In this document: one piece after another, positions 16,427-25,333 of the stretch
How positions within the stretch are numbered: the first letter of the stretch is position 1
How the letters are laid out: each line of letters begins with the position of its first letter
Assembly: GCF_014641455.1 (NCBI RefSeq)
Contig: NZ_BMHT01000006.1
Span: 248,001 to 312,000 of the forward strand
DNA: 64,000 nucleotides
Source of the DNA: Hymenobacter cavernae
GTDB lineage: Bacteria > Bacteroidota > Bacteroidia > Cytophagales > Hymenobacteraceae
Direction of reading: 5' to 3'
Notes under the pieces: generated by a model
The model's database searches: none
What the model was told of the DNA's origin: nothing
Seen by the model: only the letters and a program-made list of their open reading frames with translations
Translations under genes and position numbers: made by a program

Positions 16427-16535
16427 CGGCAATCAGTTACAGAGTAGAAAATGGCCAAAGAGCGTACGCTCACGCCAGCCATTCACTTCCTTCTACGAAT
16501 AGTTACCGGTCAGGGAACAGGATGCGGACACTTTG

Positions 16536-16910
16536 CTACTCCCGCCGGATGCCGACTAGCCGCGTCCGGAGCACGTCGCCGGGCTCCTCTTTCAGTAGGC
16601 CAGGAAGTTCGTTGCGGGTGTAACCTAGGGTCTGAGTCGTGGCGAAAAAATCGGCGCCATTCACCTCAGCATCGAGCTGCGTCGCCTCCTTGCGGGCCGG
16701 ATGGAACAGCACGCTGTCGCTTGTCACCCGGTAGAGTTTATAGAAATAGTAGCGGGAAGCAGTGTCGCCCTCGGGGTGAAAACGAACTATGTACACGTCG
16801 CCAATTTTAGGCTCCGCGAGGTAGGCTTGCGGGTCGGTGGTTCGCTTTTGACACGAGCTTAAAAAACACAGCGTCAACATGAACATTGAACTACCAACCA
16901 ACTTTTTCAT
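16536..16910 (-). CDS. Small lipoprotein of unknown function
   Basis: A 124-aa protein starting MKKLVGSSMFMLTLCFLSSC; the lipobox LSSC gives a lipidated Cys20. The mature part is beta-rich, with GDVYIVRFHPEGDTASRYYFYKLYRVTSDSVLFHPA suggesting a small SH3-like or OB-like barrel. No family was recognised. The ATG at 16910 is chosen because the lipoprotein signal begins there; the frame is open 13 codons further upstream. It lies upstream of trehalase on the same strand, with about 110 bases between, so co-transcription is possible. Confidence 0.7.
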   Translation of the reverse strand: MKKLVGSSMFMLTLCFLSSCQKRTTDPQAYLAEPKIGDVYIVRFHPEGDTASRYYFYKLYRVTSDSVLFHPARKEATQLDAEVNGADFFATTQTLGYTRNELPGLLKEEPGDVLRTRLVGIRRE

Positions 16911-17127
16911 AAAGTAAAGCTTCATAGCTAGGGTATAAAAGACTGGCAACTTACAACCGGGTGCCTATTCTTATACGCATCCAGCTGAAGAGTACGTCGG
17001 TTTAGCGCCGATTTTCAGTCGTATGCCCGTCCAAACCTAGGTCATTGTACGCCTGTCATTTCGACCAGCGGGAGAAATCTCGCGTGCTGATGCTAGGTTC
17101 TAACGACAAGAAAACTTGCACAAACAC
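16911..17127. other. Intergenic region with a single-arm repeat relic
   Basis: This holds an AACCTAGGTC site (17034-17043) and, at about 17050-17085, CTGTCATTTCGACCAGCG followed by GGAGAAATCTCGCG. That text resembles one arm of the dispersed TGTCAT-type intergenic elements seen at 757 and 52249. No matching second arm was found nearby. Confidence 0.4.
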
Positions 17128-17163
17128 GAAAAAGGCGGTCTGCTAATCGCAAACCGCCTTTTC
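17128..17163. terminator. Hairpin terminator after the first M13 peptidase
   Basis: AAAAAGGCGGTCTGC pairs with GCAAACCGCCTTTT. It lies just past the stop of the minus-strand gene ending at 17187. Confidence 0.75.
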
Positions 17164-17186
17164 AGCGTTACTAAAAACCTAGGTTA

Positions 17187-19298
17187 CTACCAGATTTTCG
17201 CCCGCTTTTCGGCGGCGCGTACCATCTTAGCGTCGTCCTTACAGCCGAACGCTTCGTAGAACTCCGGCATGTTTTGCAGCGGCCCGATCGTGCGGAACTG
17301 CTCGGGTGAGTGCGGATCTACCTGTATCAGCTGACGCACGTACTCGGGCCGGGCGTGGCCGTGCCAGATCTGGGCCCACGCCAGGAAGAAGCGCTGTTCG
17401 GGCGTGAAGCCGTCGAGCTTGGTTTTGGGCTTGCCGGCAATGGCTTTTTCCATGGCGGTGTAGGCGATATTCAGGCCACCTAGGTCGGCCAGGTTTTCGC
17501 CCATCGTCAGCTTGCCGTTCACGTGCACCGAATCCAGAGGCGTGAAGGCATCGAACTGGCTGCCTACGATGGCCGCGCGCTGGTTGAATTTGTCGGCGTC
17601 TTCTTTGGTCCACCAGTCTTTCAGATTGCCCTCAGCGTCGTACTGCCGGCCCTGGTCGTCGAAGCCGTGGGTCATTTCGTGCCCGATTACGGCCCCGATG
17701 CCGCCGTAGTTCACCGCGTCATCGGCGTTGGGGTCGTAGAAAGGCGGCTGCAGAATGCCGGCCGGAAACACAATCTCGTTCATTGGCGGGTTGTAGTAGG
17801 CATTCACCGTGGGCGGGGTCATGCCCCACTCGTTGCGGTCAATTGGCTTCCCTAACTTGCTGGCATTATCATCGGAAGCCCAGATGCGCGCTGCCAGCAC
17901 GTTCTTCAGGTACGAATCACGCGAGATAGTCAGGGCGGAGTAGTCCTTCCACTTATCAGGGTAGCCGATTTTTACGGTGAAGGCGTTAAGCTTCTTCAGG
18001 GCCTCGGCCTTGGTGGCGGCGCTCATCCAGGTATTCTGCTGAATGTGCTCCGCGAAGGCAGCCTTCAGGTTGTTTACCAACGTCAGGGCTTTCTGCTTGG
18101 CCTCCGGTGGGAAAGCCTTATCGACGTACACTTGCCCGAACGCTTCGCCCAGGGCCGCGTCCGTCGAGCGAATCATGCGCTTCCAGCGGGGCTGCTGCTG
18201 CTTGGCCCCGCTTAGGGCCTGGTTGTAGCGGAAAGCTTCGTCTACGTAAGCTTTGGGAAGCGCATTGGCCACCGAACTCACCATGCGCCACCGCAGGTAC
18301 GTTTTCCAGTCGTTAAGCGGATCCCACTTTAGAACGTTGTTTGCATCCTGCAGGAAAGCCGGCTGCCCGACAATAACCTCTTTGGCATTACCTAGCTTTT
18401 CTTCCGCCAGCATCGTCTGCAGACCTAGGTTCGGATACTGCTTTTGCAGCTCGGCCATGGTCATTTTGTGGTAGTTAGCGTACGGATCGCGCAGATCGAC
18501 GCGGCTTTTGGAAGCCTTTGCCAGACGCGTTTCGATGCGCATAATAGTCGACGCATCTTTGGCCGCAGCGGCGGGGCTCTCCCCCATGAGCTTGAAGGTG
18601 TTGGTCATGTAGGTCACATAGGCCGCCCGAATACCCTTTGACCGCGCATCGTCCTTCAGGTAATAGTCGCGGTCAGGCATCCCGAGGCCCCCTTGGTAAA
18701 TCTGTACTGCATATTGCGTACTGATCTTCTCGTCCTGCCCGACACCCGTGTTGAAGAGGCTGCCCACGCCCATGCGGTGGTGGTAGCCAATCACCTGCTG
18801 CAAGCCTTTCAGGTCTTTGATGGCCGCAATGCGGTCCAGCTCAGGTTTCAGGTAAGTCAGACCTGCTTGTTCGATAGCCACAGAGTCCATCGCGGAGGCA
18901 TAGAAGTCGCCTACTTTTTGGGCGTTGCTTCCCTTGGGTGCGTTGCGGTTGGCCGCAGCTTCCTCCAGAATCTGGCGCTGCACAAGCGCATTCTTGTTAT
19001 ATAGCTCATTGAAGCTGCCCCAGCTCACTTCCGTTGCCGGAATGGGGTTGTTTTTGAGCCAGTTGCCCGAAGCATATTGAAAGAAGTTGTCGCACGGCGC
19101 CACCGACTTGTCGATGTTTTCAACAGCCAGACCCACGCCTTTCGCCTCGGAACCAGTAGTGGAAGAAACCGTAGCGTTGGTAGTAGCCGCAGGGGTGGAG
19201 CTGGCTGTGGCGGGTGCTTTAGACGAGTTGCCGGCGCAGCTCGCCAGCGCCAACCCTGCCGCCACGGCTGCCAGGGTCAGGTGATTTCGATTTTTCAC
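17187..19298 (-). CDS. M13 family zinc metallopeptidase, lipoprotein (PepO/neprilysin-like)
   Basis: A 703-aa exported endopeptidase of the neprilysin family. The lipobox ALASC gives a lipidated Cys21. The zinc motif HEMTH is at about residues 540-544 in VIGHEMTHGFDDQG, and the third ligand is in GENLADLGG (about 601). VNAYYNPPMNEIVFPAGILQPPFYD and the terminal KIW are typical of the family. The start codon is GTG (19298); no in-frame ATG lies close upstream. It is a close paralogue of the next gene upstream, in the same orientation, but with a terminator between them, so each is its own unit. Confidence 0.92.
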   Translation of the reverse strand: MKNRNHLTLAAVAAGLALASCAGNSSKAPATASSTPAATTNATVSSTTGSEAKGVGLAVENIDKSVAPCDNFFQYASGNWLKNNPIPATEVSWGSFNELYNKNALVQRQILEEAAANRNAPKGSNAQKVGDFYASAMDSVAIEQAGLTYLKPELDRIAAIKDLKGLQQVIGYHHRMGVGSLFNTGVGQDEKISTQYAVQIYQGGLGMPDRDYYLKDDARSKGIRAAYVTYMTNTFKLMGESPAAAAKDASTIMRIETRLAKASKSRVDLRDPYANYHKMTMAELQKQYPNLGLQTMLAEEKLGNAKEVIVGQPAFLQDANNVLKWDPLNDWKTYLRWRMVSSVANALPKAYVDEAFRYNQALSGAKQQQPRWKRMIRSTDAALGEAFGQVYVDKAFPPEAKQKALTLVNNLKAAFAEHIQQNTWMSAATKAEALKKLNAFTVKIGYPDKWKDYSALTISRDSYLKNVLAARIWASDDNASKLGKPIDRNEWGMTPPTVNAYYNPPMNEIVFPAGILQPPFYDPNADDAVNYGGIGAVIGHEMTHGFDDQGRQYDAEGNLKDWWTKEDADKFNQRAAIVGSQFDAFTPLDSVHVNGKLTMGENLADLGGLNIAYTAMEKAIAGKPKTKLDGFTPEQRFFLAWAQIWHGHARPEYVRQLIQVDPHSPEQFRTIGPLQNMPEFYEAFGCKDDAKMVRAAEKRAKIW

Positions 19299-19344
19299 GA
19301 GTGAATGGTAAATGAGAACTGAGAATTTGGGTAGGAAGATAAAA

Positions 19345-19382
19345 CAAAAAGCGCGACCTGGGAAGCCAGGTCGCGCTTTTTA
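19345..19382. terminator. Hairpin terminator between the M13 paralogues
   Basis: AAAAAGCGCGACCTGG pairs with CCAGGTCGCGCTTTTT, a 16-bp stem with runs of A and T on the two sides. Confidence 0.85.
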
Positions 19383-19407
19383 GTGCTGATAAGTTAGGTT
19401 TGAAAGG

Positions 19408-21510
19408 CTACCAGATCTTGGCGCGAAGGTCGCCGGAGCGCACCATTTTGTCGCCGTCTTTGCAGCCAAATGCCTGGTGGAATTCGGGCATGTTCTGGAG
19501 CGGACCATTGGTGCGGAACTCGCCGGGCGAGTGCGGATCGGTCATTACCTGCTGCCGAAGCGCTTCCGGGCGCGAGTTGGCACGCCAGATCTGCGCGTAG
19601 GCCAGGAAGAAGCGCTGCTCCGGCGTAAAGCCGTCGATTGACTTATGGGCTTTGGCTTGGGCCGTTTTCTGGAACGCCTGGTAGGCGATGGTCAGGCCAC
19701 CTAGGTCGGCCAGGTTTTCACCCATGGTCAGATTGCCGTTTACGTGCACCGAATCCAGGGGCGTGAAGGCGTCGAACTGCTTGCCCACCACGGCCGCTTT
19801 GGCCATAAACTTCTCGCCGTCTTCTTTGGTCCACCAGTCGCGCAGGTTGCCGGTAGCATCCGACTTACGGCCCTGGTCGTCGAAGCCGTGGGTCATTTCG
19901 TGGCCGATTACGGCCCCGATACCACCGTAGTTCACCGCATCATCAGCCTTCGGATCGTAGAAGGGCGGTTGCAGAATGCCGGCCGGAAACACAATCTCGT
20001 TCATGCTGGAATTGTAGTAGGCATTCACCGTGGGCGGGGTCATGCCCCACTCGCCGCGGTCGATTGGCTTACCGAATTTGCTCAGATTGTCTTTCGTGCC
20101 CCATTCGCTAGCGGCAAACAGGTTGTTCAGCGCACTTTCGCGCGAAACCTTCAGGGCCGAATAGTCTTTCCACTTATCGGGGTAGCCGATCTTCACGGCA
20201 AAGGCATTGAGCTTCTTCAGCGCTTCCGTTTTGGTAGCGGCGCTCATCCACTCGGTAGCCTGAATGCGCTCAGCATAGGCTTTGCGCAGGTTTTCCACCA
20301 TTTCCTTGGCGCGAGCCTTGGCAGCGGGGCTGAACGCCTCGTCTACGTAGAGCTGGCCGAAGGCCTCGCCCAGGGCACGGTCGGTAGCTTGCAGGCTACG
20401 CTTCCACCTAGGTTGCTGCTGCTTGGCGCCGGTCAGCACCTGCGTGAATTTGAAGCTAGCATCGCTATACGCCTTGGGCAGCGCCGAGGTCACGCCGGAC
20501 ACCAGGTGCCAGCGCAGGTACTGCTTCTGGTCTGCAACCGGCTCTTCCTTGAACATGGTGTTTACCTCTTTCAGGAACTCCGGCTGCCCTACGATAATCT
20601 CCTTGGCAGTACCTAGGCCGCTTTCTTTCAGCACCAACGGAATGTTCAGGTTCGGATTATCTGCCGTGAGCTGCGCCACGGGTATCTTGTTGTAGTTGCT
20701 TTCCCGGTCGCGCAGAGCTACGCGGGTGCGGCTTATTTTCGCCAGGCGCGTTTCGATGCGCGTAACGGCAGCAGCGTTTTTCTCAGCCGTAGCCTGATCG
20801 TCGCCGAGCAGCTTGAACAGCGTTACCTGGTAGTTTTGGTAAGCCGTGCGAATGCCCTTCGAGCGCGCATCGTCGTTGAGGTAGTAGTCGCGGTCGGGCA
20901 GCGTAAGACCGCCCTGGCTCATATACACCGCATACTGCGTGCTGTTCTTGCTGTCCTGGCGCACGCCGAAACCGTACCAGCCCGTGCCAAAGGACTTAGG
21001 ATCTGCAATATAACGCTGCAAACCAGCTAGGTCTTTGATAGCATTGATTTGCTCCAGGCGGGGCTGCAAGTACTTCAGGCCCGCTTTTTCGATGGCCGCA
21101 GAATCCATGGCAGCGGCGTAGAAGTCGCCTACTTTCTGCTCGTTCGAGCCGGCTTTGGCGCCGCGGTCAGCAGCGGCTTTCTCCAGAATACGGCGGGCTA
21201 CGGCCTGGTTGCGGTTTGCCAGCTCATTGAAGCTGCCCCAACGCGTTTCGGAAGGCGGAATTGGGTTGTTTTTCAGCCAGCTTCCCTCCGCGTAGCGGAA
21301 GAAATCGTCGCAGGGCGCCACCGACTTGTCGATGTTAGCTAGGTCAATACCGACGCCGGTTTGTCCGGTCGACGATTTGCCGGCACTGGCAGTCGTCGTT
21401 GACTTGGCGGCGGGCTTGCTCGTAGACTTCTGAGCCACGGCCGAGCCGGCCGTAAAGCTCAACACGGCTGCCGTCATGGCCGCAATGGTAAAGTTACTCC
21501 GTTGAATCAT
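19408..21510 (-). CDS. M13 family zinc metallopeptidase, secreted
   Basis: A 700-aa paralogue of the neighbouring M13 peptidase, with VIGHEMTHGFDDQGR at about residue 537, GENLADLGG downstream and the same C-terminal KIW. Unlike its neighbour it has a type I signal peptide (MIQRSNFTIAAMTAAVLSFT...AVAQ) instead of a lipobox, so it should be soluble in the periplasm or secreted. The ATG at 21510 begins the signal peptide; the frame remains open 35 codons further upstream. The paralogues probably arose by tandem duplication. Confidence 0.92.
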   Translation of the reverse strand: MIQRSNFTIAAMTAAVLSFTAGSAVAQKSTSKPAAKSTTTASAGKSSTGQTGVGIDLANIDKSVAPCDDFFRYAEGSWLKNNPIPPSETRWGSFNELANRNQAVARRILEKAAADRGAKAGSNEQKVGDFYAAAMDSAAIEKAGLKYLQPRLEQINAIKDLAGLQRYIADPKSFGTGWYGFGVRQDSKNSTQYAVYMSQGGLTLPDRDYYLNDDARSKGIRTAYQNYQVTLFKLLGDDQATAEKNAAAVTRIETRLAKISRTRVALRDRESNYNKIPVAQLTADNPNLNIPLVLKESGLGTAKEIIVGQPEFLKEVNTMFKEEPVADQKQYLRWHLVSGVTSALPKAYSDASFKFTQVLTGAKQQQPRWKRSLQATDRALGEAFGQLYVDEAFSPAAKARAKEMVENLRKAYAERIQATEWMSAATKTEALKKLNAFAVKIGYPDKWKDYSALKVSRESALNNLFAASEWGTKDNLSKFGKPIDRGEWGMTPPTVNAYYNSSMNEIVFPAGILQPPFYDPKADDAVNYGGIGAVIGHEMTHGFDDQGRKSDATGNLRDWWTKEDGEKFMAKAAVVGKQFDAFTPLDSVHVNGNLTMGENLADLGGLTIAYQAFQKTAQAKAHKSIDGFTPEQRFFLAYAQIWRANSRPEALRQQVMTDPHSPGEFRTNGPLQNMPEFHQAFGCKDGDKMVRSGDLRAKIW

Positions 21511-21700
21511 ATGGGACTGTTTGAATGATACGGGGTTTGAACAGGATTGTGGGACTAGAAACTCAAAAGTAAGCGCATTCTCGTTAATCAGCGTACGCTC
21601 CATGAAACGCGGCAATTAGCGACCAAAGACTCCCCCGTAATCCGACCGTTGCACGCCGCGCCCGCAATTTTCGCCCCCCGAATTCCGTACCTTGCGACCT

Positions 21701-23233
21701 ATGCCGCCGCTGTTTAATCGTCGTCCTGAAATTGGGTTGCCTTCTTCGCTGCCGCCCGTGGCGCTGCCCCTGGCCGAGCTGCTGGCGCGCGTGCGTCAAA
21801 CGCTGACTGAGCGTTTTGCCGAGTCGTATTGGGTGGTAGCCGAAATTGCCGACCTGACGCCTCCGCGTTTTGATGGCGCGCACTGCTACCTCGTGCTCAC
21901 CGATCAGCACACCACCGGGCGCGGAGCGCAGCTCAAGGCGCAGGCACGCGCTACCATCTGGAGTCAGCGCTACCAGCAGCTAGCTCCTGTATTTCTGGAG
22001 CAAACTGGCCAGGAGCTGCGCATCGGCATGAAGGTGATGCTGCGCGTGCAAATTAAGTTTCACGAGCAATATGGCCTCAGCCTCGATGTAGTAGCCATCG
22101 ACCCGACCTACACGGTAGGCGACCTAGCCCGGCAGCGCCTCGAAACGGTGCGCAAGCTCGAAGCACAGGACTTACTGGAACGCCAGAAACGGTTGCCGCT
22201 GGCTATCGGGCCACAACGAATAGCCGTTATTTCGTCGCCTACCGCTGCTGGCTTCCAGGATTTTATGCAGCAGCTCAGCGAGTCGACTTACGATTTTAGT
22301 GTGGCGCTCTTTCCCGCCGTGATGCAGGGCGCCGAAGCTCCGGGTAGTATCCGCGCCGCCCTCGACCAGATCCGGCCGCAGCGCCACACCTTCGACGTGG
22401 TGGTGCTGATCCGCGGCGGCGGTGCCAAAACCGACCTGCTGGCTTTCGATGACTATGGCTTGGCCGCTGCCGTCGGCTCGTTCCCGCTGCCCGTGCTGAC
22501 CGGCATCGGCCACGAGCGCGACGAAGCCGTAACCGACCTGACGGCACACCTAGCTTTGAAAACGCCCACAGCCGTAGCCGCTTTTCTGACGGAACGTCTC
22601 GCGCGCCTCGATGCGGTGTTTGCCGGCTACGCCCTGCGCATTCGCGAGCTAGCTTCCGATCAGCTACAGGATGCCGCCGCTCACCTCCGCCGACTCACGC
22701 TGAACACGCGCGAGGCCGCTCAGGACAAGCTAGCTTTTCACCGCAACGCCCTGCACCAGCAGCTACGGCAAGCCACGGAAGTGCCGCACGCGCACCTGCG
22801 GCGCCAGCAGCAGCAGCTAGCCAGTCAGCGGCGGGCACTGCGCCGGGCGGTCCAACGAGCGCTGCGCCGTCAGCAAGGTCAGCTCCGAACGCTAGGCAAG
22901 CTGCTGGCGCGCCGGTTTCGCCACCTGCACCGACGCCGGCGCGAGCAGCTGTTGCGCTACCGGTATCAGGTTCAACTGGCGGCCACGCGCCAGCTGCACC
23001 TGGCCGAGCTGCGCCTGGCCCGCGCCACGGCGTACCGCCTGGCTCCCGACGATACCTCGACGGCAAGTGCTCCTATTCGCCTACTAGACACCAACAACCA
23101 AGCACTTAACACCACCCATAAACTACGGGCCGGTGACCATGTGCGGCTTCAGCTAGCCGATGAGGCCATCTTGCTGGCCCGCATCACGGCGCGCCTGTCG
23201 CCTCCCGACGATGCCAATACGCCTCCCCTCTGA
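21701..23233 (+). CDS. xseA: Exodeoxyribonuclease VII large subunit
   Basis: The catalytic subunit of exonuclease VII, which degrades single-stranded DNA from both ends. The N-terminal OB fold has SYWVVAEIADLTPP...AHCYLVLTD. The catalytic domain has RIAVISSPTAAGFQDFMQQL, DVVVLIRGGGAKTDLLAFDDYGLA and PVLTGIGHERDEAVTDLTAHLALKTPTAVAAFL. This is followed by a long Gln/Arg-rich coiled coil (about residues 300-430) and a small C-terminal domain. It is 510 aa. The ATG at 21701 follows a TACCTTGC box (21688-21695) so closely that the transcript may be nearly leaderless. xseB starts 17 bases after the stop. Confidence 0.92.
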   Translation: MPPLFNRRPEIGLPSSLPPVALPLAELLARVRQTLTERFAESYWVVAEIADLTPPRFDGAHCYLVLTDQHTTGRGAQLKAQARATIWSQRYQQLAPVFLEQTGQELRIGMKVMLRVQIKFHEQYGLSLDVVAIDPTYTVGDLARQRLETVRKLEAQDLLERQKRLPLAIGPQRIAVISSPTAAGFQDFMQQLSESTYDFSVALFPAVMQGAEAPGSIRAALDQIRPQRHTFDVVVLIRGGGAKTDLLAFDDYGLAAAVGSFPLPVLTGIGHERDEAVTDLTAHLALKTPTAVAAFLTERLARLDAVFAGYALRIRELASDQLQDAAAHLRRLTLNTREAAQDKLAFHRNALHQQLRQATEVPHAHLRRQQQQLASQRRALRRAVQRALRRQQGQLRTLGKLLARRFRHLHRRRREQLLRYRYQVQLAATRQLHLAELRLARATAYRLAPDDTSTASAPIRLLDTNNQALNTTHKLRAGDHVRLQLADEAILLARITARLSPPDDANTPPL

Positions 23234-23250
23234 TCTTGCCTTTTGCTTTT

Positions 23251-23487
23251 ATGACAAACGATAAAACTTACCGCCAAACCATTGAGGAGCTGGAAACCAT
23301 CCTGCGCGCTTTGGAAACAGACACAGTCGACGTTGATGACCTCACAGCCCGCGTGCAGCGCTCAGCCGAGCTGATTCGCCTGTGCAAGCAGAAGCTGCGC
23401 AATGCGGAAGCGGCTATCGACCGGGTATTCGACACGCTGGATGAGGAAGACGAAACGGAACCGACCGACGACAATGATCTTGCTTGA
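23251..23487 (+). CDS. xseB: Exodeoxyribonuclease VII small subunit
   Basis: A 78-aa helical protein (TYRQTIEELETILRALETDTVDVDDLTARVQRSAELIRLCKQKLRNAEAAI) matching the XseB family. It binds the coiled coil of XseA. The acidic C-terminal tail (DEEDETEPTDDND) is common. The ATG at 23251 gives the standard length. It is co-transcribed with xseA. Confidence 0.92.
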   Translation: MTNDKTYRQTIEELETILRALETDTVDVDDLTARVQRSAELIRLCKQKLRNAEAAIDRVFDTLDEEDETEPTDDNDLA

Positions 23488-23541
23488 GCCTGCGGAAACC
23501 ACTACCTAGGTTTGACGTTACCAGCCTGATAAGCAAGCGCC

Positions 23542-23549
23542 TATATTTG
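23542..23549 (+). promoter_or_regulatory. -7 promoter box before the 23.6-kb cassette
   Basis: TATATTTG is an exact match to TAnnTTTG, 51 bases before the ATG at 23601. TTTG lies at 23511-23514 (27 bases upstream, longer than the usual 19) and TTAC at 23518-23521 (20 bases). This supports the downstream start at 23601 for the first gene. Confidence 0.55.
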
Positions 23550-23600
23550 TGCATCTTAGCGCGGAGATATAGTATTTTCTTACCTAACCTGCACACCATC

Positions 23601-23993
23601 ATGGCATTCATTGGTACCGAAGGAGAGTCGATTGACCACAAGCTAGCTGGGCAATGGACCCGCAACTACCGGGAAGCTAACCCCGGCGAGATTCAGGGCC
23701 ATTTCTTTGGTCATACCATTCTAGGAAGCATTCTGATGCAGAAAGGCTGCGTCGGTATTCGCATGTACTACGCGCTGGATGACAACCAGGAGCGGCACCT
23801 CGTGCTGGTCGGCGTGGATGTGAATGGCAACGACCTGCTCAATGGCCCAACCGTAGCCGACGGCGAGGAAGACGTGCCGGCGGATAGACAGACTTCCTCA
23901 CGCAGTATGGATTTGGCGACCAGCTTCCTGGTGGGCAATGATGGGCGGCCATGCCCACCCTATAGCAGCATCGACAACGTTCTGAACAGTTAA
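23601..23993 (+). CDS. Small soluble protein with CPP motif, cassette copy 1
   Basis: A 130-aa protein without signal peptide or membrane segment. Features shared with the copy at 24799: W-T-[RK]-x-YR near the N-terminus, a residue run ending ILMQ or ILNQ, CVGIRMYYALDDNQERH, VLVGVDVNGNDLL, and near the C-terminus VGNDGRPCPP. In this copy the second Cys of the CPPxC element is replaced (CPPYSS). I recall similar small proteins in Bacteroidota genomes but know no function for them. It sits 21 bases before a membrane protein gene, so it is probably co-transcribed with it. Confidence 0.6.
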   Translation: MAFIGTEGESIDHKLAGQWTRNYREANPGEIQGHFFGHTILGSILMQKGCVGIRMYYALDDNQERHLVLVGVDVNGNDLLNGPTVADGEEDVPADRQTSSRSMDLATSFLVGNDGRPCPPYSSIDNVLNS

Positions 23994-24014
23994 GCCTCAT
24001 CTGGTCCGTCCCCC

Positions 24015-24689
24015 ATGCTGCAAGTTCCCGCCTGGCTCCTGACGGCGTCTGATATCCTGGAATGGGTTTCGCAGCTCAGCGTTGTGGTGCCGATGGTGGT
24101 GGCCTGGCGCCGCCAAGCGTTCTTCACGCCAGTCATCCGGGTACTTTCCTCCTACGTCTACCTTTCGTTGTTTACCTCGCTGGCGCTACAGCTTGGGCGT
24201 TATATCTTTCATCTGAATAACCCAGTACAGCACCTGTACACGCTGCTCAAAACACTGCTGTTCAGCCGGGTATACTACCTGGCTTTGCGCCGCCGCTGGC
24301 ACCGCCAGCTCATCTTCTGGCTGACGGCGGGGTTCGTGCTTTTTGCCCTGCTCGACGCCGTGTACCTGGAAGGGCTGATAAAGTATAACTCCTACGGCCG
24401 GGCGGTGCAGAGCCTGCTGCTCATTGGCTTTGCCATGCTCTACTTCGAGCAGATGCTGCGGGAGCTGCGCGTATCGCGCCTGGAGCAAGACCCGTTGTTC
24501 CTCACCAGCGTCGGGCTGATTATCTATTCGGCCGGTACCGGCATGCTATTCGTGCTTACTAACAGCTTCAATGAGGATTTGTCGGTGCTCACGCTGGCCT
24601 TTGATACCGTTTTTCTGCTCAACATTGCCTTCAATGTTCTCCTGACCCTAGCTTTCCTGCGCGCTAAGCCGGAAGGTACGGGGCAATAA
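24015..24689 (+). CDS. Multi-pass membrane protein, cassette copy 1
   Basis: A 224-aa very hydrophobic protein with about six or seven membrane segments separated by short basic loops (WRRQ, LRRRWHRQ). No catalytic motif is visible. It is a diverged paralogue of the protein at 25334: both begin with D-[IL]-L-[ED]...VVP/IVP and share the pattern H-L-[YF]-T-x(3)-[LI]-L-F...VYY. The arrangement (CPP protein, membrane protein, repeated, then a histidine kinase) suggests a membrane sensor or signal-coupling role; this is inference. Confidence 0.6.
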   Translation: MLQVPAWLLTASDILEWVSQLSVVVPMVVAWRRQAFFTPVIRVLSSYVYLSLFTSLALQLGRYIFHLNNPVQHLYTLLKTLLFSRVYYLALRRRWHRQLIFWLTAGFVLFALLDAVYLEGLIKYNSYGRAVQSLLLIGFAMLYFEQMLRELRVSRLEQDPLFLTSVGLIIYSAGTGMLFVLTNSFNEDLSVLTLAFDTVFLLNIAFNVLLTLAFLRAKPEGTGQ

Positions 24690-24798
24690 AAGACGCTACC
24701 TAGGTTTTAGACTCTGGCCGCTATCAGGTGCCCTAAAGCCGCACAGGTTGTTTCTGTTTTTCCGCTCTCATTTCATCACACCTTTTCCCTTTTATTTA

Positions 24799-25209
24799 AT
24801 GGCTGACGCTACCCTTTTTGACCCGTATGCGGGTGAGTTTTTTTCTGATATTGAAGAGCCGAAATCCTGGACCAAGCGCTACCGCCAGGAACACCCGGCG
24901 CTCGACGAAAATAATCAGCCGAAGAATCCGCTGTATTCCACTTATTTCAGCAAAGAATTTGTCGAAGCAATTTTAAACCAGACGCGCCCCGCCGATTCGC
25001 CTTGCGTTGGCTTACGTATTTACCGCGGCACCGATAGCAACCAAAAGCAGCACACCATTCTGGTCGGTGTTGATCCGGAAGGCAAGGACATCCTCTATGC
25101 TGCCGCCGCAGATGGCACCCCCTCGATAGAAGAAGTAATGGTGGGTAATTACGGCAAGGCTTGTCCGCCCAGCTGCAATGACACGAGTAGCGCCCTAGCT
25201 ACTGACTGA
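24799..25209 (+). CDS. Small soluble protein with CPPxC motif, cassette copy 2
   Basis: A 136-aa paralogue of the protein at 23601. Shared elements: SWTKRYRQEHP, AILNQ, CVGLRIYRGTDSNQKQHTILVGVDPEGKDILY and VMVGNYGKACPPSCND. Here the C-terminal element is the full CPPxC, which could bind metal or form a disulfide. There is no signal peptide. The ATG at 24799 gives an N-terminus like copy 1; the frame stays open 17 codons upstream. Confidence 0.6.
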   Translation: MADATLFDPYAGEFFSDIEEPKSWTKRYRQEHPALDENNQPKNPLYSTYFSKEFVEAILNQTRPADSPCVGLRIYRGTDSNQKQHTILVGVDPEGKDILYAAAADGTPSIEEVMVGNYGKACPPSCNDTSSALATD

Positions 25210-25214
25210 ATGAC

Positions 25215-25256
25215 AAGTGTAGGCTAGCTTAATCTATTTAAAGCTAGCCTACACTT
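25215..25256. terminator. Perfect 16-bp inverted repeat with GCTAGC in both arms
   Basis: AAGTGTAGGCTAGCTT (25215-25230) pairs perfectly with AAGCTAGCCTACACTT (25241-25256). The T-tract is weak (TTATTCTC), so it may be a partial terminator or an attenuator inside the cassette. Confidence 0.5.
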
Positions 25257-25333
25257 ATTCTCGCCGCCTGTTAAATTAGTACCCCTATTTTTTAATCGCA
25301 TACAAGCAGACTGTCTTGCTACACCAGCATTGA

